Of a DNA stretch of 64,000 nt, positions 7,595 through 14,364 are shown piece by piece. The translations under genes were made by a program, and so were the position numbers. The stretch is from assembly GCA_025698865.1 (NCBI GenBank), contig JAILWQ010000005.1:129445-193444 (forward strand), read 5' to 3'. The notes under the pieces are model-generated. The model saw nothing but the letters and a program-made list of their open reading frames with translations, was not told the origin of the DNA and ran no database searches. Each line of letters opens with the position of its first letter. Position 1 is the stretch's first letter. Source of the DNA: Erythrobacter sp. GTDB lineage: Bacteria; Pseudomonadota; Alphaproteobacteria; Sphingomonadales; Sphingomonadaceae.

Positions 7595-8347
7595 TCATTC
7601 TTCGTCCGCTCCATCCTCGGCGGTCACCGCGCTGGCTGGAATGCCCGGAAGGTCCACGCCAGGGTTGAGGCCCTGCCAAGCTGCAATGAGGGTTGCCGTG
7701 CCGATCGTGCTCCGCACGCGGCGATCGGGCCAGCTAACGCCGTAGAATCCTTCCTCTCGATCTTGATCTTGGATGAACTGAACAGTGCACTGAACTTGGC
7801 GCTCGCTGCCGTGCATGATGAACAGCTCGACCTTCGCAGCGTAGCGTTCGAACTGCACCTCCACACCGAACATGGTCAGTCGGAAAGCACTCAGCAGTTT
7901 CGTGCTCCAATAGCTGCCGGCGTCGTTGCCGGGATATTGCTCAAGCGCGAATTGGTAGAAGGATTCTGCGAGGCTCGGCACGCCAGCAACCAGGCCCTCC
8001 AACGCCTGTCCGAAGGTGCGGCTGTCTGCCACCGCTTGAACCGCCTCCGGCTGCCCCTCGAAGCTATCGACGTAGTGCCGGAAGTCGGCGGAGCTGCCTT
8101 TGTAGAACTGCCGGAGACTGCGGAATCGGTCGATCGCGAGCGGTGCATCTTTCGGCGTGTCGGCACCATTGAGCGCCATCAGGAAGTTAGCTGCCTCGCG
8201 CTCCGTCATGTCGGCAGCGCCGCTGCCGCGCTTGCCGGTCGGGATATATCCGGCTTCCCGAATCGTGCGGGCGATGTGGTCGATTGCCTTGCGCTCGCGA
8301 CCGTCCACCTCCGCAAGGGCGGTAACTAGGGATGGAAGTTTAGCCAT
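7595..8347 (-). CDS. Conserved satellite protein, 250 aa, upstream of capsid
   Basis: The function is not recognised. The N-terminal 60 residues (ERKAIDHIARTIREAGYIPT, then MTEREAANFLMALNG) read as a helix-turn-helix-like helical domain with a Lys/Gly-rich loop; the C-terminal half is a mixed fold with QVQCTVQFIQDQDREEGFYGVSW. In my recollection, proteins beginning this way are frequent in alphaproteobacterial prophage and island regions. It is a candidate regulator of the head genes or a small-terminase substitute, since no standard TerS is present. Half-sites AGAAC/GTTCT lie 14-48 bp upstream of its start. Confidence 0.7.
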   Translation of the reverse strand: MAKLPSLVTALAEVDGRERKAIDHIARTIREAGYIPTGKRGSGAADMTEREAANFLMALNGADTPKDAPLAIDRFRSLRQFYKGSSADFRHYVDSFEGQPEAVQAVADSRTFGQALEGLVAGVPSLAESFYQFALEQYPGNDAGSYWSTKLLSAFRLTMFGVEVQFERYAAKVELFIMHGSERQVQCTVQFIQDQDREEGFYGVSWPDRRVRSTIGTATLIAAWQGLNPGVDLPGIPASAVTAEDGADEE

Positions 8348-8360
8348 GCGCGAACGCTCC

Positions 8361-8395
8361 AGAACTACAATTCCGTTCTGTGTAGCGCGCAGAAC
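8361..8395 (-). promoter_or_regulatory. Alternating AGAAC/GTTCT half-sites, candidate operator
   Basis: AGAAC (8361-8365), GTTCT (8375-8379) and AGAAC (8391-8395) alternate in orientation, giving two overlapping hyphenated palindromes; the right one has 6-bp arms GTTCTG/CAGAAC with a 9-nt spacer. They lie just upstream of the 250-aa gene, where a promoter for the capsid module would be. The binding protein is unknown. Confidence 0.4.
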
Positions 8396-8433
8396 GTAAA
8401 CTGCAAGCGTTTTGTGTGCGACTCAAAACTTAT

Positions 8434-8457
8434 CCCCGACCTCGCCAAAGGCCGGGG
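8434..8457 (-). terminator. Minus-strand hairpin after the 148-aa gene
   Basis: Arms 8434-8442 and 8449-8457 form a 9-bp stem with a 6-nt loop. The single mismatch is a G-U pair only in the minus-strand RNA, so the structure is directional. It is followed on that strand by ATAAGTTTTG. It would separate the TerL/acidic-protein transcript from the capsid transcript. Confidence 0.5.
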
Positions 8458-8464
8458 AAATCTC

Positions 8465-8911
8465 TCACGAATGCTTGCGGTGATATACTCTAACCAGCTC
8501 GCGATCGCGCAGGTTCACGTCCTGCACTCCGCCGTCGTCCGCGATGCCACCATCGGCTAACGCGCACCCCGGCCCGATTCCGCCGTGATATCGAAAGCTA
8601 TCTTCGGCAGCGGTTTCTTCTCCGCGATCAGCGTCCTCGCAACAATCGGGGTCCGCGATCGGGCAGCCAGGACCATTGGCATGGTCGTTCTTGCCGATCG
8701 TAAAGCAATCCTCGGCGCGGTCGTGATCGGTTTCGTCGCCGTTCAATTCCACGTCTGGGTCGCCATCGAACACGTCGAGCAGGTTCACGAGAACCTCGAC
8801 CGCAGATGCAATTTGCGAGCGATCGAACTGCGCCATCACGGCAGCAGCTTGTGCAAAATTATGAGGGAGGATGACGGGGGCGGATTCCGCCCGTAGGTAG
8901 GCTGTAGCCAT
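8465..8911 (-). CDS. Acidic conserved satellite protein, 148 aa
   Basis: The function is not recognised. A short helical N-terminal region includes MAQFDRSQIASAVEVLVNLL and is followed by a very acidic Asp/Glu-rich stretch with scattered Cys (CPIADPDCCED) and a basic C-terminal end (RVYHRKHS). Proteins with the same AEVLVNLLDxxDGDPD layout are, from memory, common passengers in sphingomonad genomes and phages. The acidic composition might suggest DNA mimicry, but nothing else supports that. It has its own upstream region shared divergently with the plus-strand gene at 9009. Confidence 0.6.
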   Translation of the reverse strand: MATAYLRAESAPVILPHNFAQAAAVMAQFDRSQIASAVEVLVNLLDVFDGDPDVELNGDETDHDRAEDCFTIGKNDHANGPGCPIADPDCCEDADRGEETAAEDSFRYHGGIGPGCALADGGIADDGGVQDVNLRDRELVRVYHRKHS

Positions 8912-9008
8912 GGTGCTTCTCCAGAAAGCGTTGTGGTCAGGGGCGGCTCAGCGTTGGCGCGCTGGGTCGTCCCGCTTGAGGTTATGCGACCAGAGGGAGT
9001 CTAGGTCA

Positions 9009-9239
9009 ATGAGCGAAACGAGTATCAGCCCGAGTGAATTAGGTCCGGCAGCGGTAGCCTACTATCTGACCGTCTCAATTCTGACCGGACAAGAGTATTC
9101 GAAGGGTCGAGGTTCGGCCGGTGGCGTTCCGATTATTGATGGATGCAGCCGCGACGAGATACTTCGAACCTATGCTCTTTGCCGGCAGGTCGTTCATCAG
9201 CCGAGCTACGTGGACGAATTCCTGAAAGAAAGCAGCTAA
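9009..9239 (+). CDS. Small plus-strand protein, the only one of its orientation in the satellite
   Basis: This 76-residue frame starts at ATG 9009, about 10 nt after GGGAG, and its stop overlaps the terL stop (convergent). It begins MSETSISPSELGPAAVAYYL; the C-terminal 30 residues (CSRDEILRTYALCRQVV) are predicted helical. No family is recognised. Being opposite to all other genes and close to a divergent promoter region, it could be a regulator or a cargo gene. A longer frame starting at 8910 exists but has no RBS. Confidence 0.55.
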   Translation: MSETSISPSELGPAAVAYYLTVSILTGQEYSKGRGSAGGVPIIDGCSRDEILRTYALCRQVVHQPSYVDEFLKESS

Positions 9240-10852
9240 ACCCATTCCAGCCCGCTGCCCTCATAGGCGGCGGGTTTTTCCTCGCCCTTTGCCGCTATCC
9301 CGCAGCTCATAATCAGAGCAGCCAAGCCGTCGATGCGGTCGATCGAGCGCGCCTTGTTCGGCTTGCGATTGCCTGCCGCGTCGGTGTCAAAGATCAGGTT
9401 CGAGGCGTTCCAGCGCAGCACCGGGTGCATCCCGTGCTTCAGTTCCGCTTCCAGTAGCAGCGCCTCGAAAGCATCGATCGCAGGCGCCATCGAAACGAAA
9501 CCCTGTCCCCATGCTTCTAGGGGCAGCGAGACGCCTTCCCCGTCCAGAATAACGGTTAGGTCCTCGATAGCGTGGCGGTCGTAGGCAACGGCGCGCAGAT
9601 CGTAGAGGCTGGCAATCTCGGCCATCCGGCGCGCGATATACCGCTTGTCGATCGCCTTGCCCGGTGTCGGCTCGATAAACCCCTGCTTTGCCCAAGTGCG
9701 ATAGGGCACCCGATCTTGTTCTTCCTTGAGGTCGATCCCGGCTTTCGGGCACCAGAAATAAGGCAGCACCGCGCCGCTTTCGGGGAAGTAGAGCACCAGC
9801 GCGGACAGATCCCGCGTGCTCGATAGATCGAGGCCCGCATAGCACCGCTTCCCGCGCAACTCATTGAGGGGCACCGATTCCCCGCAGGCGTCCCATTCTT
9901 TCGGGTTGATCGCCTTAGGCTCGGCATCCACGCGCATATTGCAGTGGAGATTGAGGAACGCCGGTTCGAATGTCGGCATCCGCTGCGCACGCTCAGCCTC
10001 GTTCGCAATTTGCTCCGCCGATACGAACACCCCGATCGCGGGATTCGCCAGCGGCCAGTTCTCCGGATCGTAAGGGTCGGCATCCTCTGGCACCGCGTAG
10101 AGCACCCCGTGGAATGCGGCGTCCTCGATCTCGCCCGTCGCAATGCGCTCGGCATAGTCCACCAGTTCGGACATGAGATTTTCAGGGTGCGGTGATTGCG
10201 TGCCGATCGCCAGCAACAGCGGCTCTTTCCGCTTGCCCATCGAGGTCCGCAGCACGTCGAACAGCTCGCGTTTCTTCCATTGCGCCAATTCGTCGCAGAC
10301 GATGAAGCTCGACGCCGTGCCGTGCACCGCCTTGCCGTCACTGGCGAGGGCGCGGTATTTGCTGCCCGTCTCGGCATCCTCGATGATCTTGTAGAACCGC
10401 TGCACGTTCAGCCGCTCCGCCATCCACGGGGTCGCCAGGATGATCGCTTCCATCTCGGCAAAGATCAGGCCCGCTTGCTCTTTCGTCGCAGCCGCCGAAT
10501 AGCATTCCCCGCGTTGCTCGGCTTCCGGCCCGCACAGATGGCACAGGGTCAGCAGGGCAGCGAGCACGGTCTTTCCCTGCCCGCGCGCCACCGACATTAG
10601 GCCGGTGCGCACCCGCCGGTTGCCGTCGCCATCCACGGCATAGACCGCCTCGATCCATTCGCGCTGGAAGGGTAGCAGATCGACATTCTCTCCCGCGCCA
10701 TAGCCCTTCGTGATCGGTAGGCTCTCGATGAATGCGATAACCCGCTCGGCACGGCTCAGGCCGTCCGCTGCCCACGGGTGTTCCGTTGGTGCGTCATTTT
10801 GTCGCGGCTGTCTCGCCCGCTGGGGCTTTGCGCCTGGTCCTCTAGCGCCCAT
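9236..10852 (-). CDS. terL: Terminase large subunit
   Basis: TerL is the ATP-driven motor and nuclease that packages DNA into the prohead. In this 538-residue protein the ATPase domain has Walker A SVARGQGKT (87-95) and Walker B FIVCDE (D187, E188). The nuclease domain has its metal-binding acidic residues at D342 (GLDLSSTRD), D425 (AYDRHA) and D505/D508 (SIDRIDG). All functional residues are present. The gene begins inside the HNH gene end (11-bp overlap). Presence of its own terminase means the element selects its own DNA for packaging, unlike classical PICIs that only redirect helper terminase. Confidence 0.94.
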   Translation of the reverse strand: MGARGPGAKPQRARQPRQNDAPTEHPWAADGLSRAERVIAFIESLPITKGYGAGENVDLLPFQREWIEAVYAVDGDGNRRVRTGLMSVARGQGKTVLAALLTLCHLCGPEAEQRGECYSAAATKEQAGLIFAEMEAIILATPWMAERLNVQRFYKIIEDAETGSKYRALASDGKAVHGTASSFIVCDELAQWKKRELFDVLRTSMGKRKEPLLLAIGTQSPHPENLMSELVDYAERIATGEIEDAAFHGVLYAVPEDADPYDPENWPLANPAIGVFVSAEQIANEAERAQRMPTFEPAFLNLHCNMRVDAEPKAINPKEWDACGESVPLNELRGKRCYAGLDLSSTRDLSALVLYFPESGAVLPYFWCPKAGIDLKEEQDRVPYRTWAKQGFIEPTPGKAIDKRYIARRMAEIASLYDLRAVAYDRHAIEDLTVILDGEGVSLPLEAWGQGFVSMAPAIDAFEALLLEAELKHGMHPVLRWNASNLIFDTDAAGNRKPNKARSIDRIDGLAALIMSCGIAAKGEEKPAAYEGSGLEWV

Positions 10853-11228
10853 TTCGGTTGCCCTTTGAAACTAACTCAATTTTGTGGGAACGCGGCGGTC
10901 TTTCCGGACCAGCTCTGAGCGATTTCCACGGGTGCGCGTCGTCCAGTGGATTGCCTTCAGCATCGCAACCACGCCTCGGCTTGCTCGATCGCACCGCACC
11001 TGCCTCAGGTCCCCGTGCTGTCTTGGCCGAGTGACAGGCAGGGCAGAGCGAGCGCAACCCATCAAGGCCGGGATAGGCAGGCCCTCCGTCACTGATAGCG
11101 TGGACATGATCGACATGGCTTGCCGGTGTGAGCCTGTCAGGTGGGCAGGCTTGGCATAGCGGGGTAGCCGACAGCTTCACCTTACGCAGCCGCTTCCATG
11201 CCGCCGTGTTGTAGATCGGATCAGCCAT
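10842..11228 (-). CDS. HNH endonuclease next to terminase
   Basis: HNH proteins adjacent to terminase genes assist cos/pac cleavage and head maturation in many HK97-type phages. The 128-residue protein has the HNH core: C25-x-x-C28 and C62-x-x-C65-H66 as zinc ligands around SHVDHVHAI with D40-H41 as the catalytic pair. The C-terminal 40 residues are basic. It overlaps terL by 11 bp and the upstream small gene by 8 bp. The position directly before terL, where TerS normally sits, suggests it belongs to the packaging machine. Confidence 0.9.
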   Translation of the reverse strand: MADPIYNTAAWKRLRKVKLSATPLCQACPPDRLTPASHVDHVHAISDGGPAYPGLDGLRSLCPACHSAKTARGPEAGAVRSSKPRRGCDAEGNPLDDAHPWKSLRAGPERPPRSHKIELVSKGNRNGR

Positions 11229-11439
11229 CGGCCCGCTCCGGCCCGATAACCGCGATCAGGTTCATGTGCTTCAGCGTGCCAGCCATCTTGACGGCTCTGG
11301 AACGAGACACCCCGCCAAGCCTTAACAGCCCCTCGATCTCGCGGACCTGCAATGGCCGGGTGCAAGCGTCAAGTATCTCCAGCGCCGCCGTTCTTTGCTC
11401 GGGTGTGTAGGTGTCGATCAGTGCGCGAATGTCAGGCAT
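11221..11439 (-). CDS. Small winged-helix-like protein before HNH
   Basis: This 72-residue protein starts at MPDIRALID: GGAGG at 11445-11449 lies 5 nt ahead, which decides against the upstream in-frame ATG 11451. It has a helix-turn-helix pattern PLQVREIEGLLRLGGVSRSRAVKMAGTL-like in the middle and a short terminal strand pair LIAVIG, as in compact winged-helix domains. It could be a DNA-binding regulator or a reduced small terminase, since it sits next to HNH-terL and no other TerS is present. Function unproven. Confidence 0.65.
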   Translation of the reverse strand: MPDIRALIDTYTPEQRTAALEILDACTRPLQVREIEGLLRLGGVSRSRAVKMAGTLKHMNLIAVIGPERADG

Positions 11440-12766
11440 CGTCGCCTCCATCTAAATTGGGCGCGGCGGCTCGATGAGCCGCGCCCATAATACCTTTAGG
11501 TATAGAGTGTGTGTGCGGGGTGGTTCGGGCGGTTAGTTCGGGGCGTTCGGGAACAGTGTTCGGGAAGGGTTCGGGCGAGCGTTCGGGAACCTCCCGAATG
11601 ATCGTTTTGGTGCCCGATTTGCCGGGTCGCGTGACCTCGACAGCCTCGATCCGTCCGATATGGAACAGGCGGTCCATTGCCCGCTTCAGCGGAGCTTTGC
11701 CGAACCCCTTGGCAAGTGCTTGGCCCGAGAATTGAGCAGGTGCATAGTTCGGCCCAGGTGATGGCCCAACGGCCCTGCCGTCGCCTTGTTGAGCTCGCTC
11801 GCGAAGGCAGGCAAGAAAGGCTTCATTCTCGGCCACGATCTTCTGCGTCTCAGCCAGTTCGGCTCTGGTATCGGCGGGCAGATCGTCTTCGAGCACGAAC
11901 GCAAAGTCATGCCATCTGAAGCCGAGCGTTTGCCCCTGCCGCGCGTAGTTTGCTTTGCCAAGCTTCAGAGTCCGTGCATCGGGATCGAGCACGTTGCCCT
12001 GTTCGTCGGCATTCCGGCTTATGTCGATTTGGGAGCGCACGGCATTGAGCCAGGCAGTCGAGCCGGAATAGGCATCGCCGCTCTTGTTCGGGTGGCCGAG
12101 CAAAAGGATCGTGATCCCCCACACCTTCACCAGCGAATAGAGCAGATTGACGAACCTCGTCACCTGCCCACGATCGTTCTCGTTGCCAGCAAACAGGTGC
12201 GCCACGTTATCGAGGATGACGAACGCGGCACCGGCCTCCATGATCGTGTCGCTGAGCAGCTGGTAGGTTTCGGTCCGCTCCAGTTCGCCGTCGCGGTCGA
12301 ACGTGGCGAGTTCGTTGCCAATCCGGCCGCGCAGGCTGGAGAGGAAAAGGCGGTCGCCAAGGTCCGCCCGGCTCGCACCGATCGCCGCCATGATATTCCG
12401 CTGACGGCGGTGCAGTTCGTGGTCGTCATCCTCGGCAGTGATGTAGAGGATGACGTTCGCGTCATTGTCAGGATAGCGATTAGTCGGGAGCCCCAAGAAC
12501 TGCCGCCGCGCTGCGAGGCAGGTAGCCAATTGCTGAGCGAACAGGCTTTTGCCAGCGCCCCCCGGGCCGGTGAACAACGTAACCTCCCGTTCGGGTATGA
12601 AACCCGGCACGATCCAATTACGATCGACAGGCGGGCTGCCGTCGAGCAGATTGACATCGAAGCGAGGAAGCATCCTCCGCTGCGGCTCGCCCAGGTATTC
12701 CGCTACGTCGCGTTCCAAATGCTGGTCGATTGCGGCGCCAGAAAAGGCGGGATGAACGCTCCCCAT
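11432..12766 (-). CDS. RepA-like AAA/RecA-fold replicative helicase
   Basis: The 444-residue protein belongs to the RepA/AAA_25 class of hexameric helicases used for plasmid and satellite replication. Walker A is GPGGAGKS (67-74), followed by the characteristic ITAEDDDHELHRR, and Walker B is VILDNVAH (D186). A late motif LLLGHPNKSG matches the family sensor region. The C-terminal third (TerL-side) is a Pro/Arg-rich linker and winged-helix-like end, with PLKRAMDRLFHIGRIE. The start is TGATG-coupled to the preceding 96-residue gene. It would let the element replicate after excision. Confidence 0.88.
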   Translation of the reverse strand: MGSVHPAFSGAAIDQHLERDVAEYLGEPQRRMLPRFDVNLLDGSPPVDRNWIVPGFIPEREVTLFTGPGGAGKSLFAQQLATCLAARRQFLGLPTNRYPDNDANVILYITAEDDDHELHRRQRNIMAAIGASRADLGDRLFLSSLRGRIGNELATFDRDGELERTETYQLLSDTIMEAGAAFVILDNVAHLFAGNENDRGQVTRFVNLLYSLVKVWGITILLLGHPNKSGDAYSGSTAWLNAVRSQIDISRNADEQGNVLDPDARTLKLGKANYARQGQTLGFRWHDFAFVLEDDLPADTRAELAETQKIVAENEAFLACLRERAQQGDGRAVGPSPGPNYAPAQFSGQALAKGFGKAPLKRAMDRLFHIGRIEAVEVTRPGKSGTKTIIREVPERSPEPFPNTVPERPELTARTTPHTHSIPKGIMGAAHRAAAPNLDGGDDA

Positions 12767-13056
12767 CAGCCTGCCCCCTCTTCCGCAAGGTGCTCGGCCA
12801 GAAACGCCGCGTGCACCAGGTTCCGACAGTAGGCGACAGCGATCTTCAGCCGATCGACCGGCACGTCAGCATAGACGAACGCGCCCGCCGTCTCGTGAGC
12901 CTCACAAGCGAGGTCGATTGCCCGGTCGCTGAAAACCTTGCCACGCTGAGCAGCCGCATAGTCCCGCGCCTTCAACAGCGCCTGCCGGTGCTCCATTTCT
13001 TCGCCATCGGCGCAGGCCGGAACGAACTGGCGAACATGGAAGGAAAGATCGCTCAT
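12766..13056 (-). CDS. Small conserved satellite protein, 96 aa, first gene of the operon
   Basis: It starts at MSDLSFHVRQFVPAC, since GGGAGGG lies just upstream; the longer frame to 13176 adds basic, unlikely sequence. The protein is largely helical with no recognised domain. The stop overlaps the helicase ATG as TGATG. Its own ATG overlaps a TGA of another frame (ATGA), hinting that a still smaller upstream peptide could be translated, but no convincing start for one is visible. A role in replication initiation or regulation fits the position only. Confidence 0.65.
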   Translation of the reverse strand: MSDLSFHVRQFVPACADGEEMEHRQALLKARDYAAAQRGKVFSDRAIDLACEAHETAGAFVYADVPVDRLKIAVAYCRNLVHAAFLAEHLAEEGAG

Positions 13057-13273
13057 TGCGCTGCCCTCCCGTTCGGGATAGGCTTCGCACCGTTTTCCGC
13101 CGCTATGGAAACACTTGCGCTCGATCCGGTTGCAGCCAGATCGGGCGCTTTTCGTTTTCGACAGGGTGGGGGCCAAAGGTTAGACAGCCGGAATGTGTAA
13201 CCGGCAGAAAACCGTGGCGACAAAGTGCCGGTTAGACGACGTAAGCACTTTGAATCGCCGGGATTGTTCATGC
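13057..13273. promoter_or_regulatory. Right-end control region of the satellite with GTTAGAC repeats
   Basis: This 217-bp non-coding stretch precedes the leftward operon and should hold its promoter. GGTTAGAC occurs at 13178-13185 and 13230-13237 in direct orientation, matching the core of the inverted repeat beside attL, as expected for integrase arm sites. No -35/-10 pair stands out with confidence, and no repressor gene lies nearby. Confidence 0.5.
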
Positions 13274-13289
13274 CCTCGCGGGGCATCCA
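13274..13289 (+). other. attR core of the capsid satellite
   Basis: An exact copy of the last 16 bp of tRNA-Gln lies 76 bp before the cobT start. The sequence to its left belongs to the element; to its right the ancestral chromosome resumes. Confidence 0.92.
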
Positions 13290-13365
13290 GTTTTCTCCGT
13301 TTCGTTCGTTTCCTGTCGGCAAAGGCCGGAGTTGAACCCGCGCCCGCTTTGGCTAGGAGCGCGGG

Positions 13366-14364
13366 ATGACTGCAGACGAGCTCCAGCGCCTTCTCGACGC
13401 CAAGACCAAGCCCGTGGGATCGCTCGGGCGGCTCGAGGCGATCGCGGTTCGCGCGGGCGCGGTGCTGGGCGCCTCGTCGTCGCCATGGCGCGCCTCGCTG
13501 ACGATCTTCGCGGGCGATCACGGGATCGCCGTGGAGGGTGTGTCCGCCTTTCCGCAGGAAGTCACCGGGCAGATGGTGGCGAATTTCCTTGCCGACGGGG
13601 CGGCCGCGAACGTCATCGCGGCGGCGCTCGGGATCCCGGTGACTATCGTCGATTGCGGTGTGAGGCATCCCCCGGCGAACGCCGACAAGCTGGTGGATCT
13701 CCGGCGCGGGCCGGGCACCGCCAACAGCGCGCGCGAGCCCGCCATGAGCCGCGACGACGCCGAAGGCGCGATCGAGGCGGGGCGGGCCTATGGCGCCGCA
13801 CTCGAGTGCGAGATCGCCTGTTTCGGCGAGATGGGCATCGCCAACACCTCCGCCGCCACGCTGCTCGCGCACAAGTTGTCCGGTCTGCCGGTGAAGAAGC
13901 TGGTCGGGCGGGGCACCGGGCTCGACGATGCGCGGCTCAAGCGAAAGCTCGCCGTCCTCGGGCAGGCTGCCGGGCGGACCGGCGCGCTGTCGCCGATCGA
14001 CGCGCTCGCCGAGGTCGGCGGGTTCGAGATCGGCACCATGGCGGGGGCGATGATCGGTGCGGCCGGGGCGGGCAGGCTGGTGCTGGTCGACGGCTTCATC
14101 GCGACCGCCGCGGCGGCGCTTGCAAGGGCGATCGAGCCGGGTTGCGCGCAGGCGATGCTCCATGCGCACCGTTCGGCCGAGCATGGCCATGGCGCGTTGC
14201 TGGAATGGCTCGGAGCCGAGCCGCTGCTCGATCTCGACATGCGGCTCGGCGAGGGGACCGGCGCGCTTCTGGCGGTGTCGATCGTTCGCGCGGCGCTCTC
14301 GCTGTTCGGGATGGCGAGCTTCGCCGAGGCCGGGGTTTCCGGCGAGACCGCACCAGAGCGATGA
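13366..14364 (+). CDS. cobT: Nicotinate-nucleotide:dimethylbenzimidazole phosphoribosyltransferase CobT
   Basis: CobT makes alpha-ribazole 5'-phosphate from nicotinate mononucleotide and DMB, activating the lower ligand of B12. At 332 residues it has the usual length. Family signatures are visible: LTIFAGDHGIAVEGVSAFPQ-type segment near residues 45-63, GEMGIANTSAA near 154, GRGTGLDD near 185, and the catalytic-Glu motif RLGEGTGA near residue 304. It starts the coupled cobT-cobS-cobC-cobO run. Only 76 bp separate it from attR, so its promoter is very short or provided by the element. Confidence 0.95.
   Translation: MTADELQRLLDAKTKPVGSLGRLEAIAVRAGAVLGASSSPWRASLTIFAGDHGIAVEGVSAFPQEVTGQMVANFLADGAAANVIAAALGIPVTIVDCGVRHPPANADKLVDLRRGPGTANSAREPAMSRDDAEGAIEAGRAYGAALECEIACFGEMGIANTSAATLLAHKLSGLPVKKLVGRGTGLDDARLKRKLAVLGQAAGRTGALSPIDALAEVGGFEIGTMAGAMIGAAGAGRLVLVDGFIATAAAALARAIEPGCAQAMLHAHRSAEHGHGALLEWLGAEPLLDLDMRLGEGTGALLAVSIVRAALSLFGMASFAEAGVSGETAPER

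Larger units (their letters stand above)
2387..13289. mobile_element. Tail-less capsid-forming phage satellite (cf-PICI-like) in tRNA-Gln
   Basis: An element of 10.9 kb lies between 16-bp att repeats. Nearly every gene is on the minus strand. In transcription order they are: a 96-residue protein, RepA-like helicase, small winged-helix protein, HNH nuclease, TerL, an acidic protein, a 250-residue protein, major capsid, a 44-residue protein, prohead protease, portal, a tail-protein-like fragment, a 204-residue protein, a 65-residue protein and integrase. No tail tube, tape measure, baseplate, holin, endolysin or CI-like repressor is visible. Capsid-forming phage-inducible chromosomal islands are known to encode their own heads and packaging and to take tails from a helper phage; this gene set matches that plan. 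A prophage that lost its tail genes is the alternative. Confidence 0.85.

Noticed and set aside
8352..8365. Possible alphaproteobacterial LexA box (GAAC repeats) upstream of the 250-aa satellite gene
   Set aside because: The spacing between the two GAAC copies is 6 nt, not the 7 nt of the known GTTC-N7-GTTC box, so SOS control is not supported.
2387..13289. Gene transfer agent cluster
   Set aside because: Integrase, att repeats and a RepA helicase are present and tail genes are missing, which does not fit a GTA.
13053..13322. 89-codon minus-strand frame across attR that ends in an ATGA overlap with the 96-aa satellite gene
   Set aside because: The overlap is suggestive, but the frame starts outside the element, has no RBS or plausible internal start, and reads as low-quality sequence; kept only as a possibility in the entry for the 96-aa gene.
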